Shown: positions 31,994-41,705, numbered from the stretch's first letter. The stretch: 64,000 nt of DNA from Amycolatopsis endophytica (GCF_013410405.1 NZ_JACCFK010000001.1:1364001-1428000); one strand, 5' to 3'. The notes: generated from the sequence alone by a model not told the origin. Made by a program: numbers and translations.

Positions 31994-33280
31994 TCAGAAC
32001 AGCAGCTGCGCCACCGTGTAGATCACCAGGCCGGCCAGTGCACCGACGACGGTGCCGTTGATCCGGATGAACTGGAGGTCGCGACCGACCTGCAGCTCGA
32101 CCTTGCGCGAAGTCTCCTCGGCATCCCACCGTTCGACGGTGTCGGTGATGATCGTCGTGATCTCCCGCGAGTAGTTGCGCACCACGTAGGCGGCCGCGCC
32201 CTGGACCCAGCCGTCGACCTTGCCGTTGAGTCCCTCGTCCGACACCAGCCGCTCGCCCAGGTTCCGCAGCCCGTCGCGGACCCGGCGGCGCAGTTCGCTG
32301 GACGGGTCCTCGGCCGCGTTGAGCAGCATGCCCTTCGCGGTGCTCCACGCCGACCCGATCAGCTTCTGCACGTCGGGGTGGTCGAGGATCTGCTGTTTGA
32401 CCTGCTCGGCGCGGGCCATGGTGTCCGGGTCGTTCTGCAGGTCGGCCGCGAACTCGCCGAGGAACTTGTCCAGCGCCAGCCGCATCGGGTGGTTGACGTC
32501 GGTCTTGACCGCCCAGGCGAAGGACAGCACCTCGCCGTACACCTTGTCGGCCAGCATCGCGTCGACGAACTTCGGCGACCAGGTCGGCGCACGGTCGGAG
32601 ACCACGCGAAGCACGGTGTCGTGGTTGTCGCGCACCCATTCGTAGGCGCGATCGCACATCAGGTCGACCAGCTTGTAGTGCGCGCCGTCGGCGAACACCT
32701 GCTGCAGCAGCTTGCCCAGCGGCGGTCCCCACGGCTGCCCGACGACGCGCCGCACCACCGCCTGCTCCATGACGGCCTGCACGTCCTCGTCCTTGAGGAC
32801 CGTCACCACCCCGCGCACGACGGTGGCGAGTTCGGAGGTGACCCGTTCGGCGTTCTCCGGCCTCGCCAGCCACTCCCCGAACCGCCGGGAGACCTCGACG
32901 CGCCGCAGCTTGTCACGCACCACCTGCTCGGACAGGAAGTTCGCGCCGACGAACTCCCCGAGGCTGCTGCCGATCACGTCCTTCTTGCTCGGGATGATCG
33001 CCGTGTGCGGGATCGGCAGGCCCAGCGGGCGCCGGAACAGCGCGGTCACGGCGAACCAGTCGGCCAGCGCGCCGACCATGCCCGCTTCCGACGCGGCACG
33101 CACGTAGCCGACCCAGCCGGGCCAGCCCGCGGACTGCGCCCAGGTGGTGAGCAGGAAGATCACGGTCGCACCGAGCAGGAAGGCGAGCGCCACCAGCTTC
33201 ATCCGGCGCAGCGCCTGCCGCTTGCCCTCCTGGTCGGGGACCGGCGGCAGACTCGTGTCAGCGGGGGTCGGTTGCTCCAC
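31994..33280 (-). CDS. DUF445 family membrane protein
   Basis: This 428-residue protein has an N-terminal membrane span (LVALAFLLGATVIFLLTTWA), the conserved AASEAGMVGALADWFAVTALFRRPLGLPIPHTAIIP signature region (key part GALADWFAVTALF), a long helical middle resembling an apolipoprotein-like coiled structure, and a C-terminal span (GTVVGALAGLVIYTVAQLLF). This is the YjiN/DUF445 family, whose function is unknown and may involve membrane contact or lipid handling. It is divergent from the aminotransferase gene by 29 bp. Confidence 0.9.
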   Translation of the reverse strand: MEQPTPADTSLPPVPDQEGKRQALRRMKLVALAFLLGATVIFLLTTWAQSAGWPGWVGYVRAASEAGMVGALADWFAVTALFRRPLGLPIPHTAIIPSKKDVIGSSLGEFVGANFLSEQVVRDKLRRVEVSRRFGEWLARPENAERVTSELATVVRGVVTVLKDEDVQAVMEQAVVRRVVGQPWGPPLGKLLQQVFADGAHYKLVDLMCDRAYEWVRDNHDTVLRVVSDRAPTWSPKFVDAMLADKVYGEVLSFAWAVKTDVNHPMRLALDKFLGEFAADLQNDPDTMARAEQVKQQILDHPDVQKLIGSAWSTAKGMLLNAAEDPSSELRRRVRDGLRNLGERLVSDEGLNGKVDGWVQGAAAYVVRNYSREITTIITDTVERWDAEETSRKVELQVGRDLQFIRINGTVVGALAGLVIYTVAQLLF

Positions 33281-33309
33281 AGGGCCATTGTCCGTGAGGA
33301 TCGGCGATT

Positions 33310-34476
<1,167 letters not shown>

Positions 34477-34489
34477 CGGAGCCGCCATC

Positions 34490-35035
34490 TCACGCGTGGT
34501 CGTACCCGCGGGCCTCCAGGTATCTGCGCATGCGGTCGAGTGCCCTTCGCCGGATGGGGCCCACGCTGCCGACAGAGATGCCCAGTGCGGCGGCGATCTC
34601 GGCGTGGCTGGCGGGCGGGTCGTGGAGCAGCATTTCGACCAGGTTTCTCTGCACGCCGGGTAGCTCGGCCACGGCGCGGTGCACCAGGGCGTCCCGTTCG
34701 GCGGTCAGGACCAGACGCTCCGGGACGGTCCGCTCGTCGGGCGCCTCGCAGTCCGCGGGGATCTCCCGGCGCCGCGATTCCAGCATCCGCAACACCTGCC
34801 GGCGGGCGGTCGTCGCCAGCCAGGCGGGGAGCCGGGACGGCTCGCGGAGCGTCCGGAGCTGTGCCAGCGAAACCCAGGTGTTCTGGCAGACGTCCGACGC
34901 GTCGGCCTCGCCGAGGTGGTGTGCGCGCGCCACGCGCAGCGCCACCACGGACAGGCCCCGCACCAGGGCACACCACGCGCTCTCATCCCCGCGCCACGCC
35001 CGGGCCAGCAAGTCGATCAGCTCGAAATCGGTCAT
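34490..35035 (-). CDS. ECF-type RNA polymerase sigma factor
   Basis: This 181-residue sigma factor has region 2 (LLARAWRGDESAWCALVRG, DVCQNTWVSLAQL) and region 4 (LPGVQRNLVEMLL, SHAEIAAALGISVGSVGPI helix-turn-helix), and no region 1.1 or 3. ATG 35035 with AGGAG four nt upstream is chosen over earlier in-frame starts. No anti-sigma gene is adjacent. The divergent gene encodes a secreted Pro-rich protein, which may be its target. Two palindromes lie in the 287-bp gap. Confidence 0.88.
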   Translation of the reverse strand: MTDFELIDLLARAWRGDESAWCALVRGLSVVALRVARAHHLGEADASDVCQNTWVSLAQLRTLREPSRLPAWLATTARRQVLRMLESRRREIPADCEAPDERTVPERLVLTAERDALVHRAVAELPGVQRNLVEMLLHDPPASHAEIAAALGISVGSVGPIRRRALDRMRRYLEARGYDHA

Positions 35036-35128
35036 GGAACTCCTCGCGATCATCAATCGCGACTCAGATGCCGCCACCGGCACGACAGCTCCCGAAAACC
35101 GCTGGTAGGCGAGAATTTGAGTAGAAGT

Positions 35129-35190
35129 ACGCACACGGTGCGTGATCAACTAACGAACAAGCACACGGAAGGCGGAACCAGGGTTCCGCC
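35129..35190. promoter_or_regulatory. two palindromes between the sigma-factor and secreted-protein genes
   Basis: ACGCAC-ACG-GTGCGT (35129-35143) and the longer GGCGGAACC-AG-GGTTCCGCC (35171-35190, nine-bp perfect arms) are seen. The second contains GGAAC on both strands, the core of many ECF -35 elements, but I could not place a matching -10. They may be operators or a hairpin. Confidence 0.45.
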
Positions 35191-35322
35191 GTACGGGGCT
35201 GGATCGATCGCTTTCGAGGTGAAACACTCGCCACCGGTACGGGAATCAGGCCGGTATTCGCATCCCTGATGACGTGACCAAAAAACACTGTGGGATGTCG
35301 TTCGTGGACGGTGGTGGTGGCG

Positions 35323-36102
35323 ATGCGTGACGCGTTCCGCGCGCGACCGCTGCCCGTCGAACTCCGGCTGCTGCTCGCGGGCGGCTTCGTGGTCGCGGGA
35401 TGGCTGCTCTGCGCGGTCCTCGGCGCGCCCGCCGCCGCCGCCGACGAAGCGCCGTCCGAACCGGACACGACCAGTGTTCAAGAGCAACCGGGCCTCCTCG
35501 GCACGGTGACCGGACTCGTCGGCGCTGTCACCGAGACGGTTGACCACACACTCGCGACCGTCACCGGTGTCGTCACCAGCACGGCTGATCAGGCGACCGA
35601 ACCGATCGCCGCGATCGTGGACACCACCGTCGAGACGATCACGCCAACGACGCCCGAGACGTCCGCAGCTCCCGAGGACGAGCCGGTCACGAAGGCGGCG
35701 AAGACCGAACCGGCCGCCGTCGAAACCACCACCGCGACGACGGCCACCGCTCCGGCCACGCCCGTGGAACCGGCCGCCGCGCCGGTGCACCACGTCGTGC
35801 ACCAGGCGCCGGCAGCCGCGCACCGGCCGGCGCCCACGCCACCCCCGCCACCCCCGCCGCCGAACGTCCCGGACGCGCCGCGGGCCGGCAACGCTCCGCC
35901 GCCTCCGGCACCCACCTCTCCGGGTGATTCCGGATGCGCCGTCACCGTCTCCCACGACACCGGGAACAGCGGCCGCGACCTGCTGGCCGTGCTCGGCGCC
36001 CGCACGTCGCCCCTGGCGGTTCAGCCGATCGTGGGAGCGCTGACCTGCGGTTTCGTGGGTATGGGCACAGAAGCGGGCCTGCCGCCCACCTCGCCGGACT
36101 GA
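35323..36102 (+). CDS. secreted proline-rich protein
   Basis: This 259-residue protein has a signal sequence (LRLLLAGGFVVAGWLLCAVLGAPAAAADEA) with a likely AAA-type cleavage site. The mature part is a short helical stretch (GLLGTVTGLVGAVTETVDHTLATVTG), then Thr/Ala/Pro-rich disorder with a polyproline run (PTPPPPPPPPNVPDAP), and a C-terminal segment with two Cys. I chose ATG 35323; earlier GTG codons exist. It looks like a cell-wall-spanning secreted protein. No family was recognised. Confidence 0.6.
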   Translation: MRDAFRARPLPVELRLLLAGGFVVAGWLLCAVLGAPAAAADEAPSEPDTTSVQEQPGLLGTVTGLVGAVTETVDHTLATVTGVVTSTADQATEPIAAIVDTTVETITPTTPETSAAPEDEPVTKAAKTEPAAVETTTATTATAPATPVEPAAAPVHHVVHQAPAAAHRPAPTPPPPPPPPNVPDAPRAGNAPPPPAPTSPGDSGCAVTVSHDTGNSGRDLLAVLGARTSPLAVQPIVGALTCGFVGMGTEAGLPPTSPD

Positions 36103-36335
36103 CGCGAGACACGGTCACACAGGCGACCCGCGTCCACAACAAGATCAACTAGCGGGGCACTTTTCCCAGCGCCCTCGGGCCCATCCGTCTTCCCGACCGG
36201 CCAACCGCGCCTGGCCGGATCGGGCGCCGGTCCCGGCGTCGCGATGCCCCCGCGACGCCGGGGCCCCACCGGGCACGTGCCGCGAGTTTCCGCTCACCGC
36301 GCCGAGCAGAAGCCCGCGCACGCGCCCAGCCGCGA

Positions 36336-36374
36336 TGACCCGCCGGCACGTCGAGGGGCGGTGCCGGCGGGTCA
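36336..36374. terminator. 14-bp perfect hairpin terminator
   Basis: TGACCCGCCGGCAC and its exact complement flank an 11-nt loop. It lies in the convergent gap between the secreted protein and the MocR regulator. Confidence 0.65.
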
Positions 36375-36381
36375 CCGTGGA

Positions 36382-36409
36382 ACCCGGCCCGGAGTGATCC
36401 GGACCGGGT
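36382..36409. terminator. 11-bp hairpin terminator
   Basis: ACCCGG-c-CCGG and CCGG-a-CCGGGT form an 11-position stem with one mismatch and a 6-nt loop, 80 nt after the MocR stop. Confidence 0.6.
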
Positions 36410-36490
36410 ACCCCGGCAGCCGGTGCGCCGGACGTACCAGCCGTACTTCCTCCCTGGAGCGGTTGAGGGCCGTCCGGCGCGTCGGCTGTG

Positions 36491-37915
36491 TCACACCACC
36501 GAGAGGTCGTCGGCAGGGACGGCACGCACCGAAGCCGCCGCCAGCGCGAGCCGGCCGACCGCCTCCGTCAGCCGGTCCGGCGTCTGCGTGAACGGCAGCC
36601 GCAACCAGCGCTCCAGCCCGCCCTGAGCGCTGAACCGCGATCCCGGAACGACCTGCACACCGTGGTTGACCGCCGCGACGGCCAGCCGCGTGCTCATCGG
36701 CTCCGGCAGACGGCACCACAGCGACATCCCGCCGCCCGGAACGCGGAACCGCCAGTCCGGCAGCTCCCGCCGCACCGCGTCGGCGAGCACGTCACGGCGC
36801 TCGCGCAGCCCGGCCCGGCGGGCGGCCAGTGCGTCCTCCGGCGCGTCCAGCAGTTCGGCCAGCACGAGCTGCTCGAACACCGGCGACCCCAGGTCCGAAC
36901 CGAGCCGGGCGGGTGACAGGCGGGCCAGCATGTCCCCGGACGCCCGGATCCAGCCGATCCGCAACCCTCCCCAGTGCGATTTGGACGCGGTACCGGTGGT
37001 GATCACCCAGTCGTCCGCGAACGCGGCCATCGGCCGGGGGCCGTCCCGATCGTCGTCGAGGTTCAGCTCGGCGAGGGTTTCGTCCACGACCGCATACGTT
37101 TGCGTGCGCGTCAGCAGCTCGCCGAGCCGGTCGCGTCCGGACTCGTCGAGCCGTCGCCCGGTCGGGTTGTGGAAGTCGAGGATGAAGTACGCCATTCGTG
37201 GCGCGGTCTGGCGCACTGCGGCGTCGATACCGGCGAGGTCCCAGCCGTGCTCGCCGAGCGCGACGGGCACGGGAGTCGTGTGCGCGGCGCCGATCGCTTC
37301 GAGGGCGTTCGGGTACGTCGGCTGCTCGACGAGCACCCGGTCGCCGGGGTGGGTCAGCATCCGCAGCGCGAGGACGAACGCGCTGTGTGCCCCGTTGGTG
37401 ATCATGATCTGGTCCGGTGTGGTGGGCAGACCGCGGGCGGTGTAGCGGGCGGCGAGACGCTCGCGCAGGATCGGCAGGCCGCGGCCGGTGTAGCCGGGCT
37501 GCCCGATCTCGTCGACCAGCATCAGCCGCGCGCGGTCGACCGCGGCCATCAGGCCCGGGATGGCCGGCAACGACCCGCGGACCAGGTCGATCGCCTGTGG
37601 ACTGTGCGATGGCGCCATCTCGGGGGACCGCCCGCGTGGTGAGGTGATCCACGAGCCCGCGCCACGGCGGCTGGCCACCAGTCCCCCGTCCCGCAACCGG
37701 TCCAGCGCGGCCGCGACCAGCGTGCGGCTCGCGCCCAGCGCCTCGGCCAGCTCCCGTTCCGACGGCAGGCGGGTGCCGACGGGGAGCTGCCCGTCCAGCA
37801 CTCCCAGCTCGATCGCGGCGGCCAGGTCCACCGCGCCCTGACGAGAGCCGCTGCGGCGCCAGGACCCGAGGATCACAGCCAATCTGCGGGCCGAGATCCG
37901 GCCGATGGCATCCAT
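36491..37915 (-). CDS. MocR/PdxR-like regulator (GntR HTH fused to aminotransferase fold)
   Basis: This 474-residue regulator has an N-terminal GntR winged helix (LPVGTRLPSERELAEALGAS, about residues 45-100) and a C-terminal class I aminotransferase-like domain with NGAHSAFVLALRML, PTYPNALEAI, DFHNPTGRR and the PLP lysine in TGTASKSHWGGLRIGWI. MocR proteins use PLP or an adduct as effector and rarely catalyse. It is divergent from a YczE-family membrane gene, an arrangement known for the YczR subgroup. ATG 37915 sits next to repeated GCCAAT boxes. Confidence 0.9.
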   Translation of the reverse strand: MDAIGRISARRLAVILGSWRRSGSRQGAVDLAAAIELGVLDGQLPVGTRLPSERELAEALGASRTLVAAALDRLRDGGLVASRRGAGSWITSPRGRSPEMAPSHSPQAIDLVRGSLPAIPGLMAAVDRARLMLVDEIGQPGYTGRGLPILRERLAARYTARGLPTTPDQIMITNGAHSAFVLALRMLTHPGDRVLVEQPTYPNALEAIGAAHTTPVPVALGEHGWDLAGIDAAVRQTAPRMAYFILDFHNPTGRRLDESGRDRLGELLTRTQTYAVVDETLAELNLDDDRDGPRPMAAFADDWVITTGTASKSHWGGLRIGWIRASGDMLARLSPARLGSDLGSPVFEQLVLAELLDAPEDALAARRAGLRERRDVLADAVRRELPDWRFRVPGGGMSLWCRLPEPMSTRLAVAAVNHGVQVVPGSRFSAQGGLERWLRLPFTQTPDRLTEAVGRLALAAASVRAVPADDLSVV

Positions 37916-37939
37916 GAGGGCCAATTGTTGCAGATTGGC
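37879..37939. promoter_or_regulatory. three GCCAATYTG-type boxes in the MocR-YczE divergent region
   Basis: GCCAATCTGC lies at 37879 (plus), GCCAATTGTTGC at 37920 (plus) and GCCAATCTGC at 37939 (minus). The last two form the dyad GCCAAT-N8-ATTGGC (37920-37939). MocR regulators typically bind repeats in the shared promoter, so these are good operator candidates. The first lies inside the MocR coding start. Confidence 0.5.
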
Positions 37940-37978
37940 TCTGGTATCTCGGTCCACTCGGGCGCAAGCTTGGACATC

Positions 37979-38602
37979 GTGACTGCTCTCGATCTCCGGC
38001 CGGTGCGCGTCTCGGTCAGCCCCGCGCGCCGGCTCACCCAATTGCTGGCCGGTCTCGCCCTGTACGGCGCGAGCATGGCGATGATGACGCGCGCCGGGCT
38101 CGGCCTGGCCCCGTGGGACGTGCTGCACGAGGGCCTGACCGAGCGGACCGGGCTCAGCTTCGGCACGGTCGTGGCGATCGCGTCCGTCGTCGTGCTGCTG
38201 CTGTGGATCCCGCTCCGTCAGCGCCCCGGCCTCGGCACCGTGGCGAACGTGCTGGTCGTCTCGGTGACCGTGGACCTGGTCCGAGCCGTGCTGCCGAACC
38301 AGCACGCGATCGGCTGGCGGATCGCGCTGATGCTCGGCGGGATCGCGCTGAACGCGTTCGCGACCGCGGCCTACGTCGGTGCCCGCCTCGGACCGGGCCC
38401 GCGCGACGGCCTGATGACCGGCCTGTCCGCGCGCACCGGTTGGTCCGTTCGCGTGGTGCGCACCGGTATCGAAGTCACCGTGCTGGCGGCGGGCTGGCTA
38501 CTCGGCGGCACCATCGGCGCCGGGACCGTGCTGTACGCACTGGCGATCGGCCCGCTCACCCAGGCGATACTTCCTCGCGTCGCCTGGCGCGAGTCACGCT
38601 AG
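37979..38602 (+). CDS. YczE/YitT-like membrane protein
   Basis: This 207-residue protein has about five membrane spans and the family features RLTQLLAGLALYGASMAMM, APWDVLHEGL, GARLGPGPRDGLMTGLS (conserved G-PRDG-M) and VVRTGIEVTVLAAGWLLGG. The family is uncharacterised but often paired with YczR-type MocR regulators. GTG 37979 is chosen to begin after the divergent operator region. It converges on the Clp-N gene with a 9-nt overlap. Confidence 0.85.
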   Translation: MTALDLRPVRVSVSPARRLTQLLAGLALYGASMAMMTRAGLGLAPWDVLHEGLTERTGLSFGTVVAIASVVVLLLWIPLRQRPGLGTVANVLVVSVTVDLVRAVLPNQHAIGWRIALMLGGIALNAFATAAYVGARLGPGPRDGLMTGLSARTGWSVRVVRTGIEVTVLAAGWLLGGTIGAGTVLYALAIGPLTQAILPRVAWRESR

Positions 38603-39118
38603 GGCCTGCCGGACCCGCCGCGCGTCCACCTCGAACCGGGCGAGCACGTCGGCGGCGGGTCCGCGCAGGGCGGTCAGGGCGAGCAGGATGTGTTCGGTCC
38701 CGAGTTCCTTGCCGCCCAGGGAAATCACCTCCTTCAGGCACACCTGCAGGACCTTCTTCGACTCGTCGGCGAACGGGATGTGCCCGCGCCTGCGGCCGTG
38801 CCGGCCCGCGAGCGCGTTCGGTCCGTGAGCCTGTTCCACGCGGTCGAGGATCGTGTCGACGTCGATGCCGAACTCGCCGAGCGCTTCGGCATCGGCCTCG
38901 GTGATCCCGCCCCGGCGGCGCACGCGGGCGGTCTCGGCGGCCACGTCGTCGAGCGCCACCCCGAACCCGGTCAGCAGGCGGGCCGCCTTGCCCTCCGGGA
39001 AGTGCAGCAGCGCGACCAGCAGGTGCAGCGGGTCGATCCGCGGCGAATCGAGGCGGATCGCGTCGCGTTGCGCCTCGACCACGAGCTCGCGCGCGTCCGC
39101 GGTGAACTTCTCGAACAT
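38594..39118 (-). CDS. Clp N-terminal domain protein
   Basis: This 174-residue protein begins MFEKFTADARELVVEAQRDAIRL and contains two Clp_N repeats (HLLVALLHFPEGKAARLL; ELGTEHILLALTALRG) but no AAA+ ATPase module. Such stand-alone Clp-N proteins may act as adaptors or decoys for ClpC/ClpP. The start overlaps the HTH gene stop by one base (TGATG). It is translated after the HTH gene from the same transcript. Confidence 0.85.
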   Translation of the reverse strand: MFEKFTADARELVVEAQRDAIRLDSPRIDPLHLLVALLHFPEGKAARLLTGFGVALDDVAAETARVRRRGGITEADAEALGEFGIDVDTILDRVEQAHGPNALAGRHGRRRGHIPFADESKKVLQVCLKEVISLGGKELGTEHILLALTALRGPAADVLARFEVDARRVRQALA

Positions 39119-39327
39119 CACTGCCTCCCGTACTTCTTGTGCACGGCCTGCCTGCTCACGCCCAGTTCGGCCGCGATGTCCTGCCACGACCAGCCCTGGA
39201 CCCGCGCACTGCGCACTTGCACGGCCTCGAGCTGTTCCAGCAGGCGCCGCAACGCGGCGACGGCGCGCAGGCCGACCTGGGGATCGCGGTCGCCGGCACG
39301 GGCGGCCAGATCGGTTGCCTCGGTCAT
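39118..39327 (-). CDS. small helix-turn-helix regulator (69 residues)
   Basis: This 69-residue protein has an N-terminal helical segment (LRAVAALRRLLEQLEAVQVRSARVQG) and a C-terminal helix-turn-helix (WSWQDIAAELGVSRQAVHKKYG). It consists almost only of a DNA-binding unit and dimerisation helix. Its own start codon is part of a 24-bp palindrome, so it is probably an autorepressor that also controls the divergent phosphatase-like gene and the coupled Clp-N gene. Confidence 0.82.
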   Translation of the reverse strand: MTEATDLAARAGDRDPQVGLRAVAALRRLLEQLEAVQVRSARVQGWSWQDIAAELGVSRQAVHKKYGRQ

Positions 39328-39373
39328 GACGTCAACCTACGTTGACGTCAGCGATGTGTCAACTGTGGTTGAC
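39327..39373. promoter_or_regulatory. twin operators GTCAAC-N4-GTTGAC
   Basis: Site 1 (39327-39350) has 10-bp perfect arms TGACGTCAAC / GTTGACGTCA around CTAC and begins at the HTH start codon. Site 2 (39358-39373) has GTCAAC-TGTG-GTTGAC. Their centres are 27 bp apart. They share the same half-site and spacer length and lie exactly between the divergent genes, so they are strong candidate binding sites for the small HTH protein. Confidence 0.75.
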
Positions 39374-39389
39374 GGCTAGGGTCGGGTCC

Positions 39390-40157
39390 GTGCCCGGAAT
39401 TCAGGTGGCCGAGCGAGCCGGGGTGGGCCTGGACGGACATCCGCGGCCGAGCGAGGACCGCGTCGTCGTGCTCGACCACGCCGTGGCGGTGCTCGACGGC
39501 GCGACGTCGTCCGACCCCACCCAGCCCTCCGGCGGCTGGTACGCGGAACGGCTGGCGTCCCGGCTCGCCCACGAGCTGACCGGCGACGGGGACCTGCCCG
39601 CCGTACTGCGACGGGCGATCGCCGGGGTCGCGAACGCGGAGGGCCTGCGTCCGGGGCTGTCGCCGTCGAGCACGGTCGCGATCGTGCGCTGGACGGCGGA
39701 GCGCGTGGATTCCCTTGTGCTGGCGGACAGTCCGATCGTCGCTTTCGGACAGACGGTGGACCTGCTCGCCGACGACCGCCTGGTCATCCTGCGCCGCGGG
39801 GGAAGGCTGCGCACCCGCCAAGCCGTGCGGTCGCTGCGCAACCACCCGGACGGCTTCTGGGTGGCCGAAGCCGATCCCGGCGCGGCGGCCCACGCGCTCA
39901 CCAGCAGCAGGCCGCGCGCCGGACTGGACGCCGTCATCCTCGCCACCGACGGCGTGTCCTGCGGTGTCGACGACTACGGCCTGTTCACCTGGACCGAAGC
40001 ACTCCACCTGGCCCGCGCGAAGGGGCTGAACGCGGTGCTCGACGCGGTGCGCGCGGCGGAGGACAGCGACCCGGACGCGCGACGCTGGCCGCGCGCCAAG
40101 CGCCACGACGACCAGGCGATCGTGCTCGTCGAGTTCGCCGGACCCGGACGACCCTAG
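39390..40157 (+). CDS. PP2C-like serine/threonine phosphatase domain protein
   Basis: This 255-residue protein shows a PP2C-like pattern: RPSEDRVVVLDHAVAVLDGATSSDP (acidic metal-binding residues near D and the DG turn), SSTVAIVRWTAERVDSLVLADS, and a C-terminal AVILATDGVSCGVDDYGLF followed by KRHDDQAIVLVEF. The usual order DG...GD...DG...D.D is recognisable, though diverged. GTG 39390 is preceded by TAGGGT seven nt upstream and may be leaderless. It shares its upstream region with the HTH gene. Confidence 0.7.
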   Translation: MPGIQVAERAGVGLDGHPRPSEDRVVVLDHAVAVLDGATSSDPTQPSGGWYAERLASRLAHELTGDGDLPAVLRRAIAGVANAEGLRPGLSPSSTVAIVRWTAERVDSLVLADSPIVAFGQTVDLLADDRLVILRRGGRLRTRQAVRSLRNHPDGFWVAEADPGAAAHALTSSRPRAGLDAVILATDGVSCGVDDYGLFTWTEALHLARAKGLNAVLDAVRAAEDSDPDARRWPRAKRHDDQAIVLVEFAGPGRP

Positions 40158-40216
40158 GGGAAAGATCGGGGACTTCTCCGGATTCTCCGCGGCGCCGACG
40201 GCGGAAAGCTTCTCCC

Positions 40217-40858
40217 ATGGGGATTTCCGGAGGTCTACCGGGCGAGAGAACCCGGCCCTGGCTGCTCGTGGCGCACGTCGCGATCGGCTGGGGACTGTTC
40301 GCCGTCCTGATCCTGCACGTGGTCAGCGGGCGCAACCCGGTGTGGGCGACGTTGTCCAGTTACGCGCTCACCGACGGCGGGGTCGGCCTGCTGGGTGCGA
40401 GCATGATCGCGATCGCCGTCGGATCGGTCGCCCTGCTCGGCGCGCTGCGGGCCGCCGGGCACCGGCTCAGCCGCACCACGCGGGTCCTGTTCTGGGCGTG
40501 GTCGTCGGGGCTCGTCGCGGCGGCCCTGTTCCCGGCCAGCTACCCCGAGCGGTTCAACCCGGTGAGCGGCCAGATCCACGAATACTCCTGCGCCATCGCG
40601 TTCCTGAGCCTCGCCGCGCTCGGCTGGACGCTGCCCGAACGGCTGCGCACGCACCCGGCGATCGTGCGGCTGACCCTGCTCACGCTCGGCGGCGTGGCGC
40701 TGTTCGGCGTCAGCTACCTCATGCCCGGCGTGCTGCCGGTCGGGCTGAGCCAGCGCCTCGCGCTCGCCGCGGACATCGGGCTGCTGCTCACGATCGCCCG
40801 CGCGGTCGCGGCTCCGGTTCTCGCACCGGAACCACAGCCGGAACGGGTACCCGGCTGA
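40217..40858 (+). CDS. DUF998 family membrane protein
   Basis: This 213-residue protein has about six membrane spans, with LSSYALTDGGVGLLGASMIAIAVGS, VLFWAWSSGLVAAALFPA and SGQIHEYSCAIAFLSLAALG (the conserved His region of DUF998). Function is unknown. ATG 40217 follows the phosphatase-like gene by 59 nt. The C-terminal tail (PEPQPERVPG) is short and polar. Confidence 0.85.
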   Translation: MGISGGLPGERTRPWLLVAHVAIGWGLFAVLILHVVSGRNPVWATLSSYALTDGGVGLLGASMIAIAVGSVALLGALRAAGHRLSRTTRVLFWAWSSGLVAAALFPASYPERFNPVSGQIHEYSCAIAFLSLAALGWTLPERLRTHPAIVRLTLLTLGGVALFGVSYLMPGVLPVGLSQRLALAADIGLLLTIARAVAAPVLAPEPQPERVPG

Positions 40859-40872
40859 CCGCCGGGGCACGT

Positions 40873-41631
40873 TCAGTACGCGGTGCGACCGCCGTCCATG
40901 ACGATCGTGGTGCCGGTGATGTAGCGCGCCCGCCCCGACACCAGCCACGCCACGAGGTTCGCGACATCCTCCGGTTCCGCGACGAAGCCGAGGGGCGTCT
41001 CCTTCACCGCACCGGCCGCCGCGACGTAGTCCTCGGCGCGGCTGGCCCTGGTCTCGACGTCGCCCGGCGCGATCCCGACCACGCGAACGCCGTACTCGGC
41101 GAGATCGCAGGCCAGCGCCCTGGTGAGACCACCGAGCCCGGCCTTGCTGGCGACGTAGGCCGGCACGTCTCGCTGTGCCTGGAACTCGGCGATCGAACTG
41201 ATGTTGACGACCACGCCCTCGTTGACGACGAGCTGGGAGAACGACTCGCGCGCCAGCCGCAGCGGCGCCTTGAGATTGGTGTCGATGATCCGGTCGATCA
41301 GCTCGTCGTCACCGCTCTCGACGGGACCGAACGCCGCGTAGCCGCTCACCCCGGCGTTGTTGACGAGGATGTCGAGTCTGCCGAACCGCCGCACGCATTC
41401 CGCCACGGCGTCCCGGCATCCCGCTCCGGTGGCCAGGTCGTGCGCCCCGACTTCGATCAGCTCCGCGAACGGGTGCTCGGCGAAGTGCTTGCGCCCCATG
41501 CTGGCGTCCTCTTCGGACCGCTGGACCACGAACACCTTCATCCGCTCGGCCGCCAGGCGCCAGGTGATCCCGGCACCGATGCCCGTCGCCCCTCCGGTCA
41601 CCAGCGCGGTCCGCTGTGCCCCGTCCGTCAT
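40873..41631 (-). CDS. SDR family oxidoreductase (3-oxoacyl reductase type)
   Basis: This 252-residue classical SDR has TGGATGIG at the cofactor site, NNAGVSGYAAFG, catalytic Ser in NISSIAEF, Tyr and Lys in YVASKAGL, and the C-terminal YITGTTIVMDGG typical of FabG-like enzymes. ATG 41631 has GAGGAG upstream. It lies 74 nt downstream of the F420-type reductase gene on the same strand and may be co-regulated by the TetR protein. The substrate is unknown. Confidence 0.9.
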   Translation of the reverse strand: MTDGAQRTALVTGGATGIGAGITWRLAAERMKVFVVQRSEEDASMGRKHFAEHPFAELIEVGAHDLATGAGCRDAVAECVRRFGRLDILVNNAGVSGYAAFGPVESGDDELIDRIIDTNLKAPLRLARESFSQLVVNEGVVVNISSIAEFQAQRDVPAYVASKAGLGGLTRALACDLAEYGVRVVGIAPGDVETRASRAEDYVAAAGAVKETPLGFVAEPEDVANLVAWLVSGRARYITGTTIVMDGGRTAY

Positions 41632-41705
41632 CGCGTCGGCTCCTCGCGCCATGGTTTCTACCAGAGAAACGCTGATTTCACGGTACAAGGCGCGTTCGGA
41701 CGACG

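Larger units (their letters stand above)
36103..36490. other. 388-bp convergent intergenic region with two hairpins
   Basis: No gene is supported here. It separates the convergent secreted-protein and MocR genes and holds two strong hairpins near the MocR end (36336-36374 and 36382-36409), listed separately. Confidence 0.7.
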
